From Thiogranum longum (GTDB lineage Bacteria > Pseudomonadota > Gammaproteobacteria > DSM-19610): DNA of 64,000 nt. Made by a program: the position numbers and the translations under genes. Under the pieces are notes generated by a model. It made no database searches and was not told where the DNA came from. It was given only the letters and a program-made list of their open reading frames with translations. The stretch's first letter is position 1. The number at the start of each line of letters is the position of its first letter. The stretch is from positions 669,227-733,226 of the forward strand of contig NZ_SMFX01000001.1 in NCBI RefSeq assembly GCF_004339085.1. Direction: 5' to 3'. Shown one piece after another: positions 58,731-64,000 of the stretch.

Positions 58731-59403
58731 ATGGCCTTGGTTATCAATACCAATGGTGCCTCGTTGTCTGCGCAACGCGATTTATCCAGTGCTCAACAGT
58801 CAGTCAAAGTCTCTCTCCAGAGGCTGTCTTCGGGCCTGCGAATCAACAGCGCCAGGGACGATGCGGCTGGTTTGTTCAGCGTTGAACGCATGACCGCCGA
58901 TATCCGCGGCATGAACCAGGCAATCCGCAATGCCAGCGATGGTATTTCCCTTGCGCAAACGGCAGAAGGATTCCCTGGCACAGATAAGCGACAGCCTGCA
59001 GCGGATACGTGAAATTGCCGTACAGGCCGCCAACGACACGGTGGAGGATCGCAGCGGCCTCCAGTCTGAGGTCAACCAGCTTACTCAGGAAATCTCCCGC
59101 ATCGTGCAGAACACTGAGTTCAATGGTACGCGCCTGCTGTCCAGCGGCAGCACGCTGAAATTTCAGGTAGGGATGGATGGTACGGACAATAATCAAATAG
59201 AAATAGCGATGACCGATTTGACGGCGGCCACCACTACCCCATCCTCCCCGCCTCCAGGCGGAGCAGGTTTAGGTAGTGGTAGTGGTCAAATATTCATTAC
59301 AGTGGATGTTGGCGCGATCATTATTTTCTTGTTCCATGCGCCCATTCATGAGTCAATCATTGCGCGTACTTTTCTGGAGTTTCTGCATCAATCCGAACAT
59401 TAG
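58731..59403 (+). pseudogene. fliC: Broken flagellin gene (frameshift and lost C-terminus)
   Basis: The first about 80 residues are standard flagellin D0/D1 ([57 protein letters not shown]). At about 58971 one extra T shifts the frame; in the new frame the protein continues with [22 protein letters not shown] and NTEFNGTRLLSSGSTLKFQVG. After a short SSPPPGGAGLGSGSG stretch, the tail is unrelated ([13 protein letters not shown]...) and the conserved C-terminal D0/D1 is missing. Even without the shift, the product could not polymerise. A sequencing error could explain the T, but not the lost C-terminus. Confidence 0.85.
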
Positions 59404-59414
59404 CAGGTGAGGAC

Positions 59415-59876
59415 ATGGCACAACGATATAAAAAAGACCCGGAAGCCATTGCCAGACTCAATGCCGAGCAGTTTCGTGTGACCCAGGAAAGCGCCACCGA
59501 ACGGCCAGGCAGCGGCGAGTATCTGCACAACGGAGCGCCGGGCCTTTACGTCGATGTCGTGTCCGGTGAACCGCTGTTTACCTCGGCGGACAAGTTCGAT
59601 GCGGGTTGTGGCTGGCCCAGCTTCAGCAAGCCGGTGTCGGATGATTTCATCAACGAGGTGCGCGACTCAAGTCACAACATGATTCGTATCGAAGTGCGTT
59701 CGACCCATGGCGACAGTCATCTGGGGCATGTCTTTCCCGATGGGCCTTCGGAACGCGGCGGGCTGCGCTATTGTATCAATTCGGCATCCTTGCGTTTTGT
59801 GCCACTGGACGAAATGGCGACGCAGGGCTACGCGGAATATATTCCGCTGGTCACGGGAGAAAATCATGGCGATTGA
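59415..59876 (+). CDS. msrB: Peptide-methionine (R)-S-oxide reductase MsrB
   Basis: Reduces methionine-R-sulfoxide. The 153 residues have CGWPSF (about 64-69), LGHVFPDGP and the catalytic cysteine in [11 protein letters not shown]. The two CxxC pairs that bind zinc in E. coli MsrB are replaced ([11 protein letters not shown] and [10 protein letters not shown]), so this is a zinc-less form. It overlaps msrA by 11 bases. Confidence 0.96.
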   Translation: MAQRYKKDPEAIARLNAEQFRVTQESATERPGSGEYLHNGAPGLYVDVVSGEPLFTSADKFDAGCGWPSFSKPVSDDFINEVRDSSHNMIRIEVRSTHGDSHLGHVFPDGPSERGGLRYCINSASLRFVPLDEMATQGYAEYIPLVTGENHGD

Positions 59877-60357
59877 AAAGGCACTTCTGGCAGGCGGCTG
59901 TTTCTGGGGAATGCAGGATTTGATCCGCAAACAGCCGGGCGTGGTGCGCACGCGCGTCGGTTACAGCGGCGGCGATGTAGCCCATGCGACCTACCGCAAT
60001 CACGGCAGCCATGCCGAGGCAATCGAGATCGCGTTCGACAACGAAGTCACCCATTATCGCAAACTGCTGGCGTTCTTTTTCCAGATTCACAACCCCGCCA
60101 CGCCGGATCGCCAGGGCAACGACCGCGGGGCATCGTACCGTTCGGAGATTTTCTACACCAGCGAGGAACAACGGCAGACTGCCCTGAAAACCATCGAGGA
60201 TGTGAATGCATCGGGCCGCTGGCCGGGAGCGGTGGTGACCAAAGTCAGCCCGGCGGGCGATTTCTGGGAGGCTGAGCCGGAACACCAGGACTACCTGCAG
60301 CGCGTGCCCAATGGCTACACCTGCCATTTTCCGCGACCGGACTGGGTGCTGGATTGA
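59866..60357 (+). CDS. msrA: Peptide-methionine (S)-S-oxide reductase MsrA
   Basis: Reduces methionine-S-sulfoxide. The catalytic motif is GGCFWGMQ (C12), with [22 protein letters not shown] and YRSEIFY typical of the family. The 163 residues make a short form that lacks the C-terminal resolving cysteines of E. coli MsrA. The ATG lies inside the last codons of msrB, so the pair is translated together and repairs both methionine sulfoxide epimers. The start at 59707 in the longer open frame is not supported. Confidence 0.96.
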   Translation: MAIEKALLAGGCFWGMQDLIRKQPGVVRTRVGYSGGDVAHATYRNHGSHAEAIEIAFDNEVTHYRKLLAFFFQIHNPATPDRQGNDRGASYRSEIFYTSEEQRQTALKTIEDVNASGRWPGAVVTKVSPAGDFWEAEPEHQDYLQRVPNGYTCHFPRPDWVLD

Positions 60358-60511
60358 TACGTGTCGGGTTCGACAGGACTATTCCAGCCTGATCGTGGGA
60401 CTGGCCACTCGATTGAGTGTACCGGGCCCGTGAATGGAAGCCTGGCCGGTAGTGCCCGCGGCCAAACCCGGCGGGCGGATGCCATGGCTCGGGTCGCCAG
60501 TACGGCACAAC

Positions 60512-61513
60512 TTACGGACTGATATCAAGTATCCGTATCTCTCCGGCGACGACAGTTACTGCCATGCTGATAGCGCCCCAACCGGGTTTGTTCGCCCGGA
60601 TGGTATAAGTGCCCGGGTCCAGGTCGAGGCTGTACTGGCCGTTGGCATCACTGAATACTCTGGCGAATTCGTCTCGCGTAGCCGGGTCCAGGGCCCTGAC
60701 CCGTACTGCCTCTTCCAGTGCCCCGGATGCGTTGAATGTGGTTCCGGTTAACAGCGCCGTTTCCTGCGGGGGTGGGGGCGGCGGCGCTGTACCACTGCCA
60801 AAATCCACGGTGTGCGTCGCTCCGGCGACGACAGTTACTCCGAGGCTGGTAGCGCCCCAACCGGATTTATTGGCCCGAATTTCATAAATTCCCGGATCCA
60901 GGTCGAGGCTGTACTGGCCGTTGGCGTCACTGAACACCCGGGCGAATTCGTTACGTGTAGCCGGATCCAGGGCCCTGACCCGCACCCCTTGTTCCGGTGT
61001 GCCTGATGCATTGAACGTGGTCCCGGTCACCAGTCCCGTTCCCTCCTGGGGTGGGGGCGGTGGTGCACCGTTGCCGAAATCCACGATGTGCGTCGCCCCT
61101 GCGCCAGCGGTTACTGCAATGCTGATCGCGCCCCAGCCGGATTTGTTGGCCCGGATTTCATAAATTCCCGGATCCAGGTTGAGGCTGTACTGGCCGTTGG
61201 CGTCACTGAACACCCTGGCGAATTCGTTACGTGTAGCCGGATCCAGGGCCCTGACCCGCACCCCTTGTTCCGGTGTACCAGATGTGTTGAACGTGGTCCC
61301 GGTCACCAGTGCCAATGCCCCGGACGCGGCACCCTGAGAAACATCGATAACTGTGGAATCAACCGTGATGACGGTTGAATCGGCGCTGACGGGCTGTCCG
61401 GCAGCGCGAACGGATCTGCCTGAAAGCAAGCCAGGCACCAGCAGCACAAAATCGGCAACAAACGTGGCCGCGGTCCCCAGGAGGAACGATCGCCTTCCTC
61501 GATTAAAACGCAT
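60512..61513 (-). CDS. Tat-exported protein with three near-identical carboxypeptidase-regulatory-like repeats
   Basis: The N-terminus NRGRRSFLLGTAATFVADF is a good Tat signal (RRSFL). Three units of about 80 residues follow, each with the pattern VTGTTFNASGTPEQGVRVRALDP...FARVFSDANGQYSLDLDPG.YEIRANKSGWGA, joined by proline linkers (APPPPPQEG). This matches the CarboxypepD_reg / SdrB-like beta-sandwich family. At the DNA level the repeats have periods of 279 and 276 bases. It probably folds as a string of beta domains outside the cytoplasm; no enzyme motif is present. Function is unknown. Confidence 0.8.
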   Translation of the reverse strand: MRFNRGRRSFLLGTAATFVADFVLLVPGLLSGRSVRAAGQPVSADSTVITVDSTVIDVSQGAASGALALVTGTTFNTSGTPEQGVRVRALDPATRNEFARVFSDANGQYSLNLDPGIYEIRANKSGWGAISIAVTAGAGATHIVDFGNGAPPPPPQEGTGLVTGTTFNASGTPEQGVRVRALDPATRNEFARVFSDANGQYSLDLDPGIYEIRANKSGWGATSLGVTVVAGATHTVDFGSGTAPPPPPPQETALLTGTTFNASGALEEAVRVRALDPATRDEFARVFSDANGQYSLDLDPGTYTIRANKPGWGAISMAVTVVAGEIRILDISP

Positions 61514-61718
61514 AAATCCAACTCCCCCATCATTCTTGTATTTTTTCGGGAATCAGGGTGGTGGCTCGGTGCACGAGCACACGCTTGAGCACAACGAAGT
61601 TCCCGCCGGGCAAGGACTGAAAGTAGTCTATCAGGTACACCATGGCAAGCAACTATGCCGGGTGCGGGTGGTATCTCCCGACTATGTTGATTCTCAGCCT
61701 TTTTCTGAACAATGATTA

Positions 61719-61752
61719 CCTGCAGGAGCGACCAACTGGTCACTCCTGCAGG
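61719..61752. terminator. Hairpin between the repeat protein and the cytochrome gene
   Basis: CCTGCAGGAGCGACCA and TGGTCACTCCTGCAGG form a 15-pair stem with one mismatch around a 2-base loop. It lies 27 bases after the stop of the minus-strand cytochrome gene. No T tract follows on either strand. Confidence 0.55.
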
Positions 61753-61778
61753 ATCCTCATACTATTATAAGCTTATTG

Positions 61779-63281
61779 CTAGTCGTCGTCTTCGTCATCA
61801 TCACCCTGAGGTACGATCTGCAGGGTCTTCAGGAATGCCACAACGGCTTTCTGATCGTCAACAGAGCTTGCCTCGAAGGCATCGCGCGAGGCACGACCTT
61901 CGCCACCGTGAAGCAGAATAGCCTCAGTGATTGTAGTAACGTCACCGCGGTGACCATAGGGATCGGTATTACCGACGTCCCACAGCTTGCGGGTCAGGAA
62001 GTACTCGGTGCCCGGCTTGCCTTCGAAGGCGTCATCCGGACGTCCTTGCGCGAGTTCCTCGTTGCAGAACCAGCGGATGGCGCCCGGACCTGGATCGTCA
62101 CACAGGTTGTGACGTTTCATGTCGGTATAGGCACGGATAATGGCCGTGCCGTTGCGGCCCTTCTTCAGGCGTGGCTTGTCACCGTCTTTGGTCATGTCGA
62201 AGGAATAATCGGGGCAACCGTCAGCCGCGCCTGCACAGGTGCCCGGCGGGTTGAACGGGTTGGGTTCGACAAAGTCACGACTGCTCAATGCCATTTCCGG
62301 TACGTGACAGGATGTGCAACCGACGTCGTCGAAGATTTTCTCACCCTTCCTGACCTGCTTACGTGCTGCCTTGCCCCTGGGCTTCACCTGCACCGGCGTG
62401 GACAGTTGGGCCTGCCAGATCGAGATCGCAGTCTGGTCACCGATGGTCAGCTCGCGCTCGTAACCGTCGTTATCGTAGTCCGGATCGAAGCCCTTGGCCG
62501 GGTTCAGATCGAAGCGCTCTTCGGCCTGCATGCCGTGGTGGTGGTTCATGGCGTTGGTGGAGAATTCACGCAGCGAGATGACCTTGCCGGCCTGGTGGAA
62601 GGGCTTGATAATCAGATCGTGGTCAATACCGCCATCGGTGGCGACCACGGCACCGCCGGAGATCTCGATCTGGAAATCAACGCCCTTGGAGCTGATGGTG
62701 TGGACGCCGTCAGGCAGACCGGCAGCCGCGGCTTGCAGTTCCACCGTCATTTCACGGGCCAGCATTTCGATCGGGCCGGAACCGTGCATGGCAAGCGTAT
62801 TTCGGTCATTGGCGTGTGTTGCATCGATATCCTGAGTGAGTGGATCCAGTGTCTGTGCGAGCACGAACACGTTGGCTACGAAGTCACCGGCACCACCTGG
62901 CTCCGGCTGAGCATGACAGCCAGCACAGGCATCAGAGTCAGGCGCGGAAGAACGGGTTTTAGCAACAATGTTAGCGCCCACGGCTCTACCTTCATCGTCA
63001 AATGTCGGAATAGCACGTTTGGCACCACCGCCGGTGGTCTCGGGACGGCCGCGGCCGTCACAGGTGTTGAACTTGGTGACAAACAACAGTTCGCCGTGAT
63101 CGTTGATCTCGTCGAAACTGAGCGCGCCGCTGTTGATGTCCGTCTGTTCCAGGGATAAAGGGACCGTCGGCGAGTCCGCCTCGAGTCCGGGTGGACACTG
63201 TTTTTCGGTAGCGGCAAATGCGCTAAAGGGTGACGCTGCAAGTCCCAGCAATACAGCGATAGAAGTGGATGTGCGTGTCAT
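61779..63281 (-). CDS. Secreted diheme cytochrome c, oxidoreductase type
   Basis: The 500 residues have a signal peptide (1-24, AVLLGLAASPFSAFA) and two CxxCH heme-binding motifs, CAGCH (119-123) and CTSCH (near 322). The layout, with the heme sites far apart and patterns such as FSTNAMNHHHGMQAEERFD and LLHGGEGRASRDAF, matches the di-heme oxidoreductase (DHOR/DUF1111-like) class. The C-terminus is a run of aspartates and glutamates (GDDDEDDD). It is periplasmic. GGAGG precedes the ATG. The electron partner is not identified. Confidence 0.85.
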   Translation of the reverse strand: MTRTSTSIAVLLGLAASPFSAFAATEKQCPPGLEADSPTVPLSLEQTDINSGALSFDEINDHGELLFVTKFNTCDGRGRPETTGGGAKRAIPTFDDEGRAVGANIVAKTRSSAPDSDACAGCHAQPEPGGAGDFVANVFVLAQTLDPLTQDIDATHANDRNTLAMHGSGPIEMLAREMTVELQAAAAGLPDGVHTISSKGVDFQIEISGGAVVATDGGIDHDLIIKPFHQAGKVISLREFSTNAMNHHHGMQAEERFDLNPAKGFDPDYDNDGYERELTIGDQTAISIWQAQLSTPVQVKPRGKAARKQVRKGEKIFDDVGCTSCHVPEMALSSRDFVEPNPFNPPGTCAGAADGCPDYSFDMTKDGDKPRLKKGRNGTAIIRAYTDMKRHNLCDDPGPGAIRWFCNEELAQGRPDDAFEGKPGTEYFLTRKLWDVGNTDPYGHRGDVTTITEAILLHGGEGRASRDAFEASSVDDQKAVVAFLKTLQIVPQGDDDEDDD

Positions 63282-63637
63282 TTTGTGTTCCTCCGATCGA
63301 TGGAAGTCCTTAAACCGGACTTGTTAAATTGTCGTGACAACCTGCTGTCGGGGGGTACCCGGGGCGGCAAGGACACTGCTGCTGTTTTCCACCCGTAAAT
63401 CGCGTTCCCCGTTCAATCTGGTCTGGAATCGGCTAGTTAGATTGATTCTTAGAACAAATCTAGAGAATTCTTCCAGCCCTGTCTGTAGTTTTTGATACGT
63501 ATACGAAACAATTATCAAGATTTTGTGAGTATGCCGAGTTTATTGAATTTATTTGATTTTTTCCCCTCAAGGCCGTGCCATCCGCAGTTCGGTAGGGTAA
63601 TCTACGCGCTTTAGACACAATCCAGTGGTAGAGCTAC
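63282..63637. other. 356-base gap between the divergent cytochrome and TPR genes
   Basis: No gene is seen. The AT-rich part (about 63424-63560) must hold the two divergent promoters. TAGATT (63438-63443) and AATCTA (63457-63462) form an inverted repeat that could be an operator. Confidence 0.45.
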
Positions 63638-64000
63638 GTGTTAACCAGAATCCTGATCATCATGTCGCTGGCAGGCCTTGCCAGTGCCTGCGATAACGCG
63701 GCCAGCCAACTGGAGGCAGAGGCCAGCGTCTGTGAAAAGGCATTGGGGATAGGCGCACTGGAACTTGCCGAAGAACACTGCCAACGTGCCCTGGGAGAAC
63801 CAGGAAACGATATTCTTACCCCGCAGGTCAGGTCAGAGAGGTTGTACAGGCTGGCGGGTATCAAGCGGCAGCAGGCAAAGTACGCAGAAGCGGCTGAGCT
63901 GCTTGACCAGTCACTGTCACTGGAACAGACGTTGTCCGGTTCGGGCAGCCTGCAATTCGCCGGCCGGCAACTTGAAAGGGTGCTGATTCTGGCGGGGCAG
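63638..64000 (+). CDS. TPR-containing lipoprotein, 3' end outside window
   Basis: Reading from the GTG at 63638, the frame is open to the last base (121 codons). The N-terminus MLTRILIIMSLAGLASAC is a lipoprotein-type signal with cysteine 18. Then come helical, TPR-like stretches (SVCEKALGIGALELAEEHCQRALGEPG and YRLAGIKRQQAKYAEAAELLDQSLSLEQ). GGTAGAG precedes the start. The function cannot be told from this part. Confidence 0.7.
   Translation, partial: MLTRILIIMSLAGLASACDNAASQLEAEASVCEKALGIGALELAEEHCQRALGEPGNDILTPQVRSERLYRLAGIKRQQAKYAEAAELLDQSLSLEQTLSGSGSLQFAGRQLERVLILAGQ

Noticed and set aside
60512..61513. CRISPR-like repeat
   Set aside because: The repeats are long, coding and in frame, with no spacer pattern. 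No CRISPR array is visible in the window.
61776..63158. 460-codon open frame on the plus strand
   Set aside because: It is antisense to the diheme cytochrome, which has a signal peptide, heme motifs and a ribosome site.

Overview
This window reads as chromosomal DNA of a gammaproteobacterium with mid-range GC. The isc, rlmN-pilF-rodZ-hisS-yfgM-bamB-der and guaB-guaA neighbourhoods, the EpmA/EpmB/EF-P set and the IscR ligand spacing all follow gammaproteobacterial patterns. The rubrerythrin / Hdr-like Fe-S protein / DUF3501 trio, a DsrC-family protein, a diheme cytochrome and a FimX homologue would suit an environmental, possibly sulfur-metabolising lineage. That placement is inference; no rRNA or tRNA gene is visible.

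Layout. 1-5.8 kb: a membrane protein, then a minus-strand operon xseB-ispA-dxs-queD-folE2 (isoprenoid precursors plus GTP-derived pterins) and a small membrane protein with paired histidines. 5.9-11.5 kb: rubrerythrin, an Hdr/GlpC-like Fe-S protein and DUF3501, then LemA plus a GIDE-domain protein, Hsp20 behind a sigma32-type promoter, and a CNP1-like protein. 11.5-18.4 kb: parE and parC separated by a large protein with two PilZ domains. 18.4-24.9 kb: a cysteine-less DsrC-like protein, DUF1015, a FimX-type c-di-GMP protein, a GNAT and a PilZ-like protein. 25-28.4 kb: epmB and efp divergent, then epmA and trmJ. 28.6-36 kb: cysE and an isc operon (iscR, extra cysteine desulfurase, iscS, iscA, hscB, hscA, fdx, iscX) that has no iscU. 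36.3-44.8 kb: rlmN, pilF, rodZ, hisS, yfgM, bamB, der, mlaA. 44.8-47.8 kb, minus strand: two XRE regulators, an M23 peptidase and xseA. 48-51.1 kb: guaB-guaA.

51.1-58.4 kb is an accessory island at the 3' end of guaA. It is bracketed by an imperfect 16-bp repeat (14/16) that begins inside guaA, and repeats resembling integrase arm sites lie near both ends. No integrase gene was found. It holds a membrane protein / DUF1835 / winged-helix operon with paired palindromic operators, a methyltransferase, an APH-fold kinase, VapBC, an intact Fic gene under a striking four-half-site operator array, and the decayed start of a second Fic gene with a related upstream region. After it come a broken flagellin gene behind a sigma28-like promoter, msrB-msrA, a Tat-type secreted protein with three near-identical repeats, a diheme cytochrome, and the start of a TPR lipoprotein that runs off the window.

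Themes: Fe-S cluster assembly and redox defence (isc, rubrerythrin, Msr), c-di-GMP and type IV pilus control (FimX, three PilZ-type domains in two proteins, PilF), envelope assembly (BamB, MlaA, RodZ, YfgM), and an island rich in toxin-type genes. All calls come from reading the sequence; no database search was run.
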